Assembly: GCF_002127325.2 (NCBI RefSeq)
Contig: NC_035436.2
Coordinates: 114,020,088 to 114,084,087 of the forward strand
DNA length: 64,000 nucleotides
Direction: 5' to 3'
Source: Helianthus annuus
Lineage: Eukaryota; Streptophyta; Magnoliopsida; Asterales; Asteraceae
Within the stretch, counting starts at the first letter, position 1, and each line of letters begins with the position of its first letter. The translations under genes and the position numbers were made by a program. Shown one piece after another: positions 22,466 through 35,158 of the stretch. The notes under the pieces were generated by a model that was given only the letters and a program-made list of their open reading frames with translations, was not told the DNA's origin and searched no databases.

Positions 22466-23756
22466 ACATATTCTGTTTTTGTCTAATTTGGCAGCGGAAT
22501 TTACATCAGGACCGTAGTTAGGAAATATTTTATCAGAGTAAAATACCACACTTTCATAATATTAAACACCTGGGATAAAACCCAAGTTTTCAGTATATAC
22601 ATTTTCATAGGAATAAATCCTATTTTTATTTAGTAAAAATATCTATTTCTTTTAGGTAACTTTATTGCCACTTTTTCAAGCCTTCAGTGTTGTCCAGCTG
22701 GCTTCTAGTTGGCGTTCACATTTTGTTACCTGAAACGCGTTTAAAAACATTTTGTTAGTGGGAAATACTGGTGAGTGAATCCCAGTTCAATCAAGTTTTA
22801 ATAAAAACCATTGTACAGTATTGAGGGCGGTCTCGTAATTACATTTATTTCCAAGTCATACCAATTACTACCCACGGTACTGTCGTTCCGACTTATGGTC
22901 ATGTTACTCCTCCTCGCAAGACAGTAACAAATTTTGTATACAAAACCCCAAATTTACCGACTGTAATTGTATCCTTACAAATACTCAATAACTGTTTAAT
23001 ATATAATTAATTAAGTGAGGTTTTGTAAAAACAGTTTAAAAAGGAGATTACTCACATTGATGTCTTAGGTTTTCAGTAAGGTTTTCCTAGGAATAATCTA
23101 TACAAATGCACACGTGTTAGTATAATAACCCATTTTAACATTAGTAATACCCTCCCCGAAACGGCATTCCAACGACTACGTCAGGCAGAACCACGACAGC
23201 CGTTACGGAACCCTAGATCAATCGGGCAGAGTATCTAATACGTATCCAGGGGTTATGATACTTACAATGGAGTAGAACCTCGTTATTTATGGGGGTATTA
23301 TGCCCGAGTATAGTGCCTACTATAAGAAAATTGAGAGAGAAAGTCGAAATTTGAGCGACGTAAACTGAAGGCCCGATGCCCTCTTATATAGGGCCTGATT
23401 TTAAGCTCTACGCGGCCCGCGTAAAACAAGACCAGGGACTACGCGGCCCGCGTCAAAGGGAGTCAACGGCATAGCTGATCCGGGTCAGCATATAGGGTCG
23501 ATGGGTGTTGGGCCACGTGGCGGCCTGGGGTCGTGCCAGCCGTCACCTTCTCGCGGCCCGCGTAAGCTTAAGGGTTGGCTTACGCGGCCCGCCTCAAACC
23601 CAAAATTCCATTTTTAATTAATTTTAATAATAATTAAGGTATTCGGTGCCCGTTTTCACGTATGGGGTGTATTTTTGGACATATTTGGATATTTTAAATA
23701 TTTTTAGGGTGTCGGAAAATATTACGAGGGTGTCGGTTTACTTTAGGATTGTTATA
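22466..23756 (-). repeat. C 3' LTR, truncated by B insertion
   Basis: It matches 40210-41463 of the 5' LTR but lacks the terminal ~65-70 bp that include the GTTGCGACA end, because B inserted there. It carries a TATA box at 23381-23393 (- strand) and four copies of the ACGCGGCCCGCGT palindrome. The LTR start on the - strand is TATAACAA in both copies rather than the usual TG. Confidence 0.85.
23410..23594 (-). promoter_or_regulatory. ACGCGGCCCGCGT palindromes in C U3
   Basis: Four 13-bp odd palindromes start at 23410, 23441, 23551 and 23582, upstream of the TATA box at 23381-23393. They form two pairs with exactly 31 bp start to start. The 5' LTR has only three copies (41151, 41259, 41290); the last two are again 31 bp apart. 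Confidence 0.7.
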
Positions 23757-24558
23757 TCCTCTCCACCTTGTTTTAGAGCTCGTCCTCGAGGTCTACTGGA
23801 ACAGGTGTGGATATTTCCTTTGCATTTCTGATTCAAGCTCCCATGTATACTCTAGTCCTCTTTTGAAATCCCATTTTACTTTGACTAGAACTAATCTCTT
23901 GTGCTTGAGGTTCTTGACTTTCCTGTCTTCAATCTGTAGAGGCTTCTCTACAAACTTAAGTTGTTCATTTACCTCTATATCCTTAAGAGGTACCACTAAT
24001 GATTCATCAGCTAAGCATTTCTTGAGATTAGATACATGAAATACATCATGTATTCCTGGCATTTCCTCTGGCAGTTGTAGCTGATAGGCTACAGGTCCTA
24101 TTCTTCTAATAATCTCAAAAAGGTCCAACATACCTGGGACTTAGCTTCCCTCGTTTGATGAATCTTACCACTCCTTTCCAGGGAGAGACTTTTAACAATA
24201 CCTTGTCACCTACCTGGAATTCTAACGGCTTACGTCTGTTATCAGCGTAGCTCTTCTGTCGATCACGTGCTGCTTTCAGTCGTTCATTGACTTGAATGAT
24301 CTTGTCGGCTGTTTCCTACACTATTTCAGGTCCAGATAGTTGCTTTTCCCCAATTTCTGCCCAATAGACTGGGGTTCGGCATTTTCGTCCTTAAAGTGCT
24401 TCGAGTGGTGCAGCATTGATACTTGTGTGATAACTATTATTATAAGAAAATTCTATTAACGGTAAGTGATCGTCCCAATTACCTCCGAAATCAATTACAC
24501 AAGCTCTAAGCATATCTTCCATGGTCTGAATTGTTCTTTCGCTTTGTCCGTCCGTTTA
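23757..24558 (-). pseudogene. pol: C integrase C-terminus and chromodomain
   Basis: On the - strand this continues C's integrase after D. It reads [16 protein letters not shown] at 24558-24510, then frameshifted GPF/Y-region sequence, then an open frame (24131-23793) with [13 protein letters not shown] and a C-terminal chromodomain (VEKPLQIEDRK...YTWELE). Chromodomains target integration to modified histones in chromoviruses. The PPT-like GGTGGAGAGGA lies at 23757-23767 next to the LTR. Confidence 0.8.
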
Positions 24559-25398
24559 TGTGACATCTGTGTCACTTCAGCCATCAACCAAATACCAAAC
24601 CAATGAAATATTGTATTTCATACTTGGGATTTGTATAAATATGTGTATCGTTTGCACATATTGATTCTTGTTCGATTTCGGGCTCTAAATCACTTTCTGG
24701 AAGGTTATACGCAAACTGGTGCTTAAACGCAATCAGTTTAACGCGACGTACATTCCGGAACTGTGACGTAAGCCAAACATACCCTAAATATCCTTTACAT
24801 AACTTAGAAATAAGTTTTGAAGGATTCGGTATGGCAAAAACATGACTATTTGAATTAAAGAACTATTTACGACAAAACTAAGAAACGAACGTTGGTGCCC
24901 GCCCGGATAATATTTAAATCCAGAAGATATTCAGTTACGATTGAAATTTTATTTTTAATCAGGTTCATTTTGAAAAAAAAAATAAATTAAAACGCTTAAG
25001 AACGTTCTTTTCAAGTTTAAGCGCGTACCGCGTGTTTCTGCGCAACACAGTGCTTATACTGCAAAACGCGGACAACACAGCCAGCCTCAGCAACTGAAAT
25101 TTATTTCAGTAATATTTTGGCGAGTTTATTTTTATAGAAAAATAAAAATAATTTAGAACTCCATGAACCGAGATTTAAACGCTAGAAAAAAAAATACTCG
25201 GTACCCAGTTAAATACCTGTTTTTATTTAATTTACCAAACAAAATTTACATTTAACCCCTCCCATATGAATTTCGGTCACAAGGACCCACCAAGATCCCC
25301 AAAATATTTTGCCAAGATCTCTTAAGATTTGATTTGATATTCCTTGATTTCTTTTGATTTTCTTTAGATTTTACAAGATTTTATCTAGATTTTTTTTT

Positions 25399-25409
25399 CC
25401 TATAAGTAC
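25399..25409 (+). promoter_or_regulatory. Candidate TATA box of D LTR
   Basis: CCTATAAGTAC follows a T-rich run. It is preserved in the second LTR at 32119-32129. A GC-rich CGCGTACCGCG-like stretch lies ~370 bp upstream (25021-25075). Confidence 0.5.
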
Positions 25410-26999
25410 ACCCCTTATCTTCACAACCTCATTTGATCACTCCATCTTCCACTCTCTCTCCCTCTCCCAACCGTAAACACCACCATCACCTCCATCTCCA
25501 TTTTTGCAACTTTGTTCTTAAAGATTAAACCCCATTCCAAGCTAGTTTCAAGTTGGTATGAAAATCCAAAGGAGTTTCCAAGGTGATTTCCAGTGATTTC
25601 AAGCTCCATCTCATCAAAAACTCACTTGAATCTTGAAGGTATAAAGTTTATGTTTAAATCATATACTTTGTTCTTGATGGTTGGAAGTTTCTCTTGAATC
25701 TTGGAATTTTTCACTAAACTTGAAATCTAAAAGAAATGGGTCTTGAAACAAATAAAAATGGTGGTGATATATATGTATGTATAACCGTACATATATATAT
25801 ATGTGTGTGTGTGTGTGTATGTGTCTTGAAGTTCGATTTCTTGTTAAATACTTGTTTATGTTGTTACATGTTCTTGAATAATAGTTTAAATGCAAGTGAT
25901 TGTTGATCTATGTATGATATGTTAAATGCTTAAATACATCAGCAAATAAACCTGAATATATCATATATTTGATGCATTTAGATTAACAGAAAATGTTGAT
26001 GTTATGATAGTATGCTTTAGATACTTGTACATGTGAATATATGTTGATTTAAAGCTTAAAAAAAGTGATAAAAAATGGCTATATGAAAAAAATGTTTTAG
26101 ATCAGGTTACAAGCACTAAAAATGACCTTATTTGGTATATTATAAGGGCATGAAACTTTGACGTAGGTTTGGTAGCATTGCATGTTGTACATATAGCTTA
26201 AAAAGTGGTAAAATATGCGAAAGTTGCATGATTTATATGCTCTATTTAAGACCTGCACTTTTGTGAGTATAACCATTATTTTGTTCAGTAAATAACATGG
26301 GCTGTGTCAAAATTTCAAGTCATTTCGATTTGGGATGGTTCGGGCAACGTTTGATGCAAAACAATGTGGTGAAACGGTTAAAAATCGCCTTTTCGGAGGA
26401 TTTTTATTAAACTGTTTTTGATCAGTAACCAAACTGATATTTTTGATATAAAAACAAGTATTTTAACTTATACTAAGTTTACTTGGTGTTCGGTTAGTCA
26501 TACGTGACTTCCGACGCTCAAAAATGTTACCGAAACGCTAAAATAAGTGTTTTTCGACATAACCAAAATGGGTTATTCATGAGTAAATTTTATGTGTTAC
26601 AATGTGCTATGTGTTTTATAATATGTGTATGATGAGATGATGATACTTGACAATATTATTTGTTTTACGCTAGAGTACATATATGCGAATATACCAAAAT
26701 AATCAAAAATAATAACTTTTCGACGAATCTCAAAGTTATGTGAAAATTCTAAGTAATCGGAGAAACTTCGTCATTTTTATGAATTTTGTTTATTAAATCA
26801 TTCTTGTTTAATTTAGGACAAATAAATAATTTGAGGGATTGTGTTAGCATATAGAAACGCACCCAAAGGTGAGTACATAGACCCCTCTTTTACTGTTTTT
26901 TTAAACATTTTGGGGTGAAACACATGTGCCTACTTGTTACTTTCATGATTTCATGCTTTTATATCATATACTTGCTATGTTCATTAATACATTGTTTTA

Positions 27000-27350
27000 C
27001 ATGACATATTCATGCTATGTATGTTCATCATACTTAGTACATTGTTTTACATGACATCTTCATGCTATGTATGTTCATCATACTTAGTGCATTTATTTTA
27101 CATGACATCTTCATGCTATGTATGTTCATCATACTTAGTGCATTTATTTTACATGACATTTTCACGCTATGTATGTTCATCATACTTAGTGCATTTATTT
27201 TACATGACATTTTCACGCTATGTATGTTCATCATACTTAGTGCATTTATTTTACATGACATTTTCACGCTATGTATGTTCATCATACTTCGTGCGTTTAT
27301 TTTACATGACATTTTCACGCTATGTATGTTCATCATACTTAGTGCATTGT
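27000..27350 (+). repeat. 51-bp tandem repeat, seven copies, in D 5' LTR
   Basis: The GCTATGTATGTTCAT core begins at 27014, 27064, 27115, 27166, 27217, 27268 and 27319. Two subtypes differ by TTCATGC versus TTCACGC. The matching array in the 3' LTR (33720-33960) has five core copies, one unit being shortened. Confidence 0.9.
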
Positions 27351-29182
27351 TTTCACATGCTTACATATTGGGTATGACATTTGGTTTGTTTAAGTGGGAC
27401 CATATACATTCATTAACTTTGATCACGCCGCTTGTTAGTAGGTAATGGTACCATAGGAATTGACAACTCCCGTTCCTGACATCCTGTGTATGTTTGGATG
27501 GAAGGAATGAGCGAATTCGATTAAAAACATTTAGACAGATAGACCTTTAATTTGTTTAAAGGTTTATCACCACAGTCGCAAGGCTTGGATGTATGCATTT
27601 TCACAATACCGCATAAATGTTCGTATTCAGTATAGCATGCATTTCCACAAAACATAACATTGATTTAAACCACGTTTTACTTCAATACATTGTTTTGTGC
27701 ATTTTTACCTATGGTTTAGTTATTACATATATCACTTGCCATACATGACATTTTGTTTACACATTACATGACTGACATTTGACATATACATTTCATAAAC
27801 ACTCTGACATAAACATTTTGACATGGTTTTCACAAAGACATTTGACAAATGGTTTAGACATGGGCAATTTACATTGGTGGTTTGTTTGGGTAAGTGATTT
27901 GAGTAACGAGACGTGTGTAATGTGATACAAGCATGGTGGATACGCCGCTGGTACTTCCTATATATAAGTGCTTGTATTATATTACATGTCGTAGCGTTAT
28001 TTAAATCATTTAATTTGGACCTATACATTTTATACAAATAACATATTTTTCACAAGACATTGTTTTACAAAACAGTTTGTTTTATACAAATTCATTTTAC
28101 TTGGTTATTCATTTAACCTTACATTATTCTTTTAAATATACATATCTATCATCGCTTTCAAATGATTTATAAAACAAAACATTTTACAAGGATCATGACT
28201 AACTTTTTGTTAAACAACTGTTTCTAAACCTATAAGTCATGAATCCTAAATCAATAAAACCTACGTACTCGCCGGCATTTTATGCTGACGTACCTATTTT
28301 CACATGTGTTTCAGGAGATGATGCATAGGATTGATCAAGATACACATAGGCGGACTTGGGCCTTAGTGACAATAAAAGATGCAAGACTAGTTAATTATGT
28401 TATACTTATTTGTTTGTTAAGACATTGTAACTCGTTTAATCAATAAAACAATATTTCAATTTTCCATGTGTTATGAAACAATGATTCTGTTACAACACTC
28501 CCCGACGATTCCGCCACGTTTTGTTGTTTTACGTGGTCGGGGTGTGACAGAAAAGTTGGTATCAGAGCTCATGGTTATAGGGAATTAGGTTATTAGTAAT
28601 GCTTTGACCTAGACTATAACCTTCCTAGGACCCTAACGCGAGTTTACTTGCGTTTAGTCATAAAACAATACCGTCACTTATCCTTAGGTGACAACCACAA
28701 CAAGAACATAAATTTGATCCGCTTTGAAAACTAATCATCTTTTCTAGGATGATTGATTACTAGGTTTTGAACCCTTTGTTATAAGGTTTTGAACCCTTCC
28801 AGTTTAACTCATATTTGGCTTAGTGCCTTTCTAGTTTTCAAAATCCCGTCAAAGTTTGGGTCTAAATGATGTGAACACGTGCAAACTGGAAGAGTGAATG
28901 CCTGTACTCTGAGTTTTCTGTCTAAGGCTAGAGTGTTCGTACAAATCCGCAGTATCGGACCAGTCACTCTTACCTGGGAACTCTTGGGGTGAGTGTTCAC
29001 TTATAGGCGAGCATGTCATCAGCGATACATTATTATGACCCGCTTACTTTGATTCTTCACCATCTCATTTGTTTGCCTTAGGTAACAAACAAATGATCGC
29101 AATTTCTATGCGTTGTCATTTTGTTTTGGTCACCCGATAACCTTTCACTTGTTTCTTCCTATGTCTTTCATTTTCTTCTAGA

Positions 29183-29368
29183 ATGTCTCTTTATCTCAGC
29201 AACGTTCAGATGTCCGAGCAAACAGCAAGAGTTTGCCCAGCTGCAGCAACACCAAATCAAGCTGGCAACAATCCTACACAAGCTCGTTCTTGCTACAACT
29301 GTGGCGAGATGGGCCATTTCCGAAGGGATTGCCCAAAGCATGCTAATGCAAATCTGACCCTTGGATGA
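29183..29368 (+). pseudogene. D relic gag: CCHC zinc-knuckle ORF
   Basis: A 61-residue ORF with a textbook retroviral zinc knuckle CYNCGEMGHFRRDC (C-x2-C-x4-H-x4-C) near the C-terminus. It matches the nucleocapsid end of Tekay gag. The gag core upstream is gone. It may be a remnant, or a kept RNA-binding peptide; nothing else in the element codes. Confidence 0.7.
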
Positions 29369-29754
29369 GCATTTGGCTGAGTAAAAGATGTTGTTGTCTT
29401 ATGCCTTTGTTTCTTTTGTTTTCTTGTACTGTGAAACAATCTGCCTTGTTCATAAATAAAAGTTGTTATTTGCAATTCTGATGTACAAATGTAGTTACAT
29501 GTGTGTATGGCATTTTCCTATGATACCTACATCAAGGAACTATGTTCCTTACAAACTACTCTTGTGATTCTCCCTTTCAAGTGATCGCTCATGATTTCCT
29601 CAAAATTTTAAGTACTCGTTTCATTCTAGGAGACAAAGTACAAGAAATAAAGCAAAATTATGAGTAATCGTGCTTCTGCACATTTGTGCCTTTGAATCCT
29701 TGGTTAGATAACTAAGGGTATTTTCAAATCTCATACTCGTTACGTTCTGATTTT

Positions 29755-30080
29755 TCAACATGCATAACATAAGTTTTCAAAAACAACCTCCATGATTTCA
29801 AAAACAATGTCTATCTTTTCAAAAACGACCTTCATGATTTCAAAATATTATTAATACAGTATAATTACTTATATCAAGTGCATGATTTCAAAAGCATCAT
29901 TCATGTTTTCAAAAACCTTATACATAATTTCAAAATTCATCCCGCATGATTTTTAAACATTTTTATAAATATACCTACCTAATGCACCTACTTTATGATT
30001 TCAAAAGTATTATATATAAGGTTTCAAAAACATTGAACACATTTTTTTAGAACCCCATGCATAGTTTTCAAAAATATTTT
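29755..30080 (+). repeat. Degenerate ATGATTTCAAAA repeat in D
   Basis: The word ATGATTTCAAAA and variants (TTTTCAAAAAC, GGTTTCAAAAAC) recur about a dozen times with irregular spacing of roughly 25-35 bp. Non-coding. Confidence 0.6.
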
Positions 30081-31241
30081 CTTCATTCATTGACTTAACC
30101 TTCAAATTCTGCTTCATATGTCGCCTTGACATATCCAGCATCTCAACTTCATAAGCATTTTTACTTCATGTTTTGACTTAAAGCACATCCAGTGCAAGGT
30201 TTCAAAACATATTCAACTTCTAAAATCCATATGGGATCTTTTATCTTTACAATAAGACCCTTGTGGTTAATTATCATTCAAATCAGAGTCCTTAATTGGA
30301 TTCCTTGTGTATCTTAATTCGAACATTTCGGTTCCTTACAATCGAAATCGAATTTTCTCTTTAAGATCTCTCTATCTTCATAGTTAGATTCTTGATAATG
30401 TTTAAAGTACCAAATGAAATCCACGGAATGGATTCCTAGTGTGCTTTAAATACTTGTGCGCAATTAACAAAATGATAACAAATATTAAAATCATTATGTG
30501 ATTATGTGTTTATGCAATTTATGTTCTCTTTTATGCATTTTTGTGTTTTGGAATACTCTGGATATTCGTTGGATAATACTCTGGATATTCGTTATCCAAA
30601 TCCTCATAGAACCTTCCATATCTTCATATGAGGGATTCGTAGTAGGATATTCAAAAAGGTACTACCTTAAATCCTTATTGGGCTTCTACGTGATAGTCAA
30701 GACCCTTGGAGTATATAGTACCATTCCATGATTCAAAAAGAGACCCTTTGAGTGGTCTAGTCAAAGGTTTGATTCAGAATCTGGTTGAGAATGACATGTG
30801 ATGATATAAGCTGAAAAGACTTCTTGGCGGTCTGGAGATCATTTATTGACTCAATTAAAAAGGACCCCAGTGTGGTCAAATCACAATCATCACAGGCTCG
30901 TTCATTGTTTTCCTCCCCTACACACTCTAAGATGCACTACGTGACTATGCAAGGAATTACGTAATTATGGATGCATACATAATTACGAAGTTCAGTGCAC
31001 GAGGAACCGTGGTAAGACTTATTATGTGTAAGAACCGATAGTGACAACCATAACGAAATGTGAACAATGTAATAGAGGTACGGTGGACGCACCAATAACG
31101 CTTTATATACTTGTATATAAGTGACCCTCTCACATTGCAAGCATGATGTTAATTAAAGTTACTAGAAGTTCAGGACTCTAACCAGTGATTGTTCGATCTT
31201 TTCAACTTCATGTTTCAAGCTCTCACAAGTTTCCTCTAAAT

Positions 31242-31260
31242 AAATTTCGGGACGAAATTT
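31242..31260 (+). other. Hairpin upstream of D polypurine tract
   Basis: Arms AAATTTCG and CGAAATTT flank the 3-base loop GGA. It ends ~4 bases before CCTGAAGTAGGGGAGAC (PPT). Element F has the same hairpin twice with compensating arm changes (56765-56783 and 56857-56875). Confidence 0.7.
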
Positions 31261-31277
31261 CCTGAAGTAGGGGAGAC

Positions 31278-32510
31278 TGTGACATCTGTGTCACTTCAGC
31301 CATCAACCAAATACCAAACCAATGAAATATTGTATTTCATACTTGGGATTTGTATAAATATGTGTATCGTTTGCACATATTGATTCTTGTTCGATTTCGG
31401 GCTCTAAATCACTTTCTGGAAGGTTATACGCAAACTGGTGCTTAAACGCAATCAGTTTAACGCGACGTACATTCCGGAACTGTGACGTAAGCCAAACATA
31501 CCCTAAATATCCTTTACATAACTTAGAAATAAGTTTTGAAGGATTCAGTATGGCAAAAACATGACTATTTGAATTAAAGAACTATTTACGACAAAACTGC
31601 GAAACGAACGTTGGTGACCGCCCGGATAATATTTAAATCCAAAAGATATTCTGTTACGATTGAAATTTTATTTTTAATCAGGTTCATTTTGAAAAAAAAA
31701 ATTAAATTAAAACGCTTAAGAATGTTCTTTTCAAGTTTAAGCGCGTACCGCGTGTTTCTGCGCAACACAGTGTTTATACTGCAAAACGCGGACAACGCAG
31801 CCAGCCTCAGCAACTGAAATTTATTTCAGTAATATTTTGGCGAGTTTATTTTTATAGAAAAATAAAAATAATTTAGAACTCCATGAACCGAGATTTAAAC
31901 GCTAGAAAAAAAAATACTCGGTACCCAGTTAAATACCTGTTTTTATTTAATTTACCAAACAAAATTTACATTTAACCCCTCCCATATGAATTTCGGTCAC
32001 AAGGACCCACCAAGATCCCCAAAATATTTTGCCAAGATCTCTTAAGATTTGATTTGATATTCCTTGATTTCTTTTGAATTTCTTTAGATTTTACAAGATT
32101 TTATCTAGATTTTTTTTTCCTATAAGTACACCCCTTATCTTCACAACTTCATTTGATCACTCCATCTTCCACTCTCTCTCCCTCTCCCAACCGTAAACAC
32201 CACCATCACCTCCATCTCCATTTTTGCAACTTTGTTCTTAAAGATTAAACCCCATTCCAAGCTAGTTTCAAGTTGGTGTGAAAATCCAAAGGAGTTTCCA
32301 AGGTGATTTCCAGTGATTTCAAGCTCCATCTCATCAAAAACTCACTTGAATCTTGAAGGTATAAAGTTTATGTTTAAATCATATACTTTGTTCTTGATGG
32401 TTGGAAGTTTCTCTTGAATCTTGGAATTTTTCACTAAACTTGAAATCTAAAAGAAATGGGTCTTGAAACAAATAAAAATGGTGGTGATATATATGTATGT
32501 ATAACCGTAC

Positions 32511-32542
<32 letters not shown>

Positions 32543-35158
32543 ATGTGTCTTGAAGTTCGATTTCTTGTTAAATACTTGTTTATGTTGTTACATGTTCTTG
32601 AATAATAGTTTAAATGCAAGTGATTGTTGATCTATGTATGATATGTTAAATGCTTAAATACATCAGCAAATAAACCTGAATATATCATATATTTGATGCA
32701 TTTAGATTAACATAAAATGTTGATGTTATGATAGTATGCTTTAGATACTTGTACATGTGAATATATGTTGATTTAAAGCTCAAAAAAAGTGATAAAAAAT
32801 GGCTATATGACAAAAATGTTTTAGATCAGGTTACAAGCACTAAAAATGACCTTATTTGGTATATTATAAGGGCATGAAACTTTGACGTAGGTTTGGTAGC
32901 ATTGCATGTTGTACATATAGCTTAAAAAGTGGTAAAATATGCGAAAGTTGCATGATTTATATGCTCTATTTAAGACCTGCACTATTGTGAGTATAACCAT
33001 TATTTTGTTCAGTAAATAACATGGGTTGTGTCAAAATTTCAAGTCATTTCGATTTGGGATGGTTCGGGTAACGTTTGATGAAAAACAATGCGGTGAAACG
33101 GTTAAAAATCGCCTTTTCGGAGGATTTTTATTAAACTGTTTTTGATCAGTAACCAAACTGATATTTTTGATATAAAAACAAGTATTTTAACTTATACTAA
33201 GTTTACTTGGTGTTCGGATAGTCATGCGTGACTTCCGACGCTCAAAAATGTTACCGAAACGCTAAAATAAGTGTTTTTCGACATAACCAAAATGGGTTAT
33301 TCATGAGTAAATTTTATGTGTTACAATGTGCTATGTGTTTTATAATATGTGTATGATGAGATGATGATACTTGACAATATTATTTGTTTTACGCTAGAGT
33401 ACATATATGCGAATATACCAAAATAATCAAAAATAATAACTTTTCGACGAATCTCAAAGTTATGTGAAAATTCTAAGTAATCGGAGAAACTTCGTCATTT
33501 TTATGAATTTTGTTTATTAAATCATTCTTGTTTAATTTAGGACAAATAAATAATTTGAGGGATTGTGTTAGCATATAGAAACGCACCCAAAGGTGAGTAC
33601 ATAGACCCCTCTTTTACTGTTTTTTTAAACATTTTGGGGTGAAACACATGTGCCTACTTGTTACTTTCATGATTTCATGCTTTTATATCATATACTTGCT
33701 ATGTTCATTAATACATTGTTTTACATGACATATTCATGCTATGTATGTTCATCATACTTAGTACATTGTTTTACATGACATCTTCATGCTATGTATGTTC
33801 ATTTATTTTACATGACATTTTCACGCTATGTATGTTCATCATACTTAGTGCATTTATTTTACATGACATTTTCACGCTATGTATGTTCATCATACTTAGT
33901 GCATTTATTTTACATGACATTTTCACGCTATGTATGTTCATCATACTTAGTGCATTGTTTTCACATGCTTACATATTGGGTATGACATTTGGTTTGTTTA
34001 AGTGGGACCATATACATTCATTAACTTTGATCACGCCGCTCGTTAGTAGGTAATGGTACCATAGGAATTGACAACTCCCGTTCCTGACATCCTGGGTATG
34101 TTTGGATGGAAGGAATGACCGAATTCGATTAAAAACATTTAGACAGATAGACCTTTAATTTGTTTAAAGGTTTATCACCACAGTCGCAAGGCTTGGATGT
34201 ATGCATTTTCACAATACCGCATAAATGTCCGTATTCAGTATAGCATGCATTTCCACAAAACATAACATTGATTTAAACCACGTTTTACTTCAATACATTG
34301 TTTTGTGCATTTTTACCTATGGTTTAGTTAATACATATATCACTTGCCATACATGACATTTTGTTTACACATTACATGACTGACATTTGACATATACATT
34401 TCATAAACACTCTGACATAAACATTTTGACATGGTTTTCACAAAGACATTTGACAAATGGTTTAGACATGGGCAATTTACATTGGTGGTTTGTTTGGGTA
34501 AGTGATTTGAGTAACGAGACGTGTGTAATGTGATACAAGCATGGTGGATACGCCGCTGGTACTTCCTATATATAATTGCTTGTATTATATTACATGTCGT
34601 AGCGTTATTTAAATCATTCAATTTGGACCTATACATTTTATACAAATAACATATTTTTCACAAGACATTGTTTTACAAAACAGTTTGTTTTATACAAATT
34701 CATTTTACTTGGTTATTCATTTAACCTTACATTATTCTTTTAAATATACATATCTATCATCGCTTTTCAAATGATTTATAAAACAAAACATTTTACAAGG
34801 ATCATGACTAACTTTTTGTTAAACAACTGTTTCTAAACCTATAAGTCATGAATCATAAATCAATAAAACCTATGTACTCGCCGGCATTTTATGCTGACGT
34901 ACCTATTTTCACATGTGTTTCAGGAGATGATGCATAGGATTGATCAAGATACACATAGGCGGACTTGGGCCTTAGTGACAATAAAAGATGCAAGACTAGT
35001 TAATTATGTTATACTTATTTGTTTTTTAAGACATTGTAACTCTTTTAATCAATAAAACAATATTTCAATTTTCCATGTGTTATGAAACAATGATTCTGTT
35101 ACAACACTCCCCGACGATTCCGCCACGTTTTGTTGTTTTACGTGGTCGGGGTGTGACA
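31278..35158 (+). repeat. D 3' LTR
   Basis: The 3881 bp are nearly identical to the 5' LTR over the stretches compared. It is 110 bp shorter, mostly because the 51-bp array at 33720-33960 has fewer units. Near-identity implies a recent insertion. Confidence 0.9.

Larger units (their letters stand above)
24559..28549 (+). repeat. D 5' LTR
   Basis: The 3991 bp start TGTGACATC and end GGTGTGACA. There is a candidate TATA box (CCTATAAGTAC) at 25399-25409, a TG/TA microsatellite near 25790-25820, and seven copies of a 51-bp tandem repeat at 27000-27350. No functional ORF; the open frames across the tandem array simply reflect a repeat unit divisible by three. Confidence 0.9.
28550..31277 (+). other. 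D internal region (PBS, leader, relic gag, PPT)
   Basis: PBS TGGTATCAGAGC at 28557-28568 (initiator tRNA-Met). A leader follows, then the zinc-knuckle ORF, about 1.9 kb of AT-rich non-coding DNA with repeated ATGATTTCAAAA words (29755-30080), a hairpin at 31242-31260, and a PPT-like GTAGGGGAGAC ending at 31277. No RT, RNase H or integrase motif in any frame. Confidence 0.85.
24559..35158 (+). mobile_element. Element D: non-autonomous retrotransposon with ~3.9 kb LTRs
   Basis: Two very similar long LTRs (24559-28549 and 31278-35158) flank a 2.7 kb internal region with tRNA-Met PBS and PPT but no pol. Target-site copies are GTTTA (24554-24558) and ATTTA (35159-35163), one mismatch. The insertion splits C's integrase between TAYQP and TDGQSE. 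The architecture fits a large retrotransposon derivative (LARD) mobilised by a Tekay-type helper. Confidence 0.9.

Noticed and set aside
25421..25609. Conserved minus-strand ORF in both D LTRs (also 32141-32329)
   Set aside because: Conservation between LTRs follows from the insertion mechanism. The ORF is antisense to the presumed leader and has no features.
27000..27350. CRISPR-like regular repeat array, and long ORFs on both strands
   Set aside because: The DNA is plant and the array is a tandem repeat without unique spacers. The ORFs are open only because the 51-bp unit is divisible by three.
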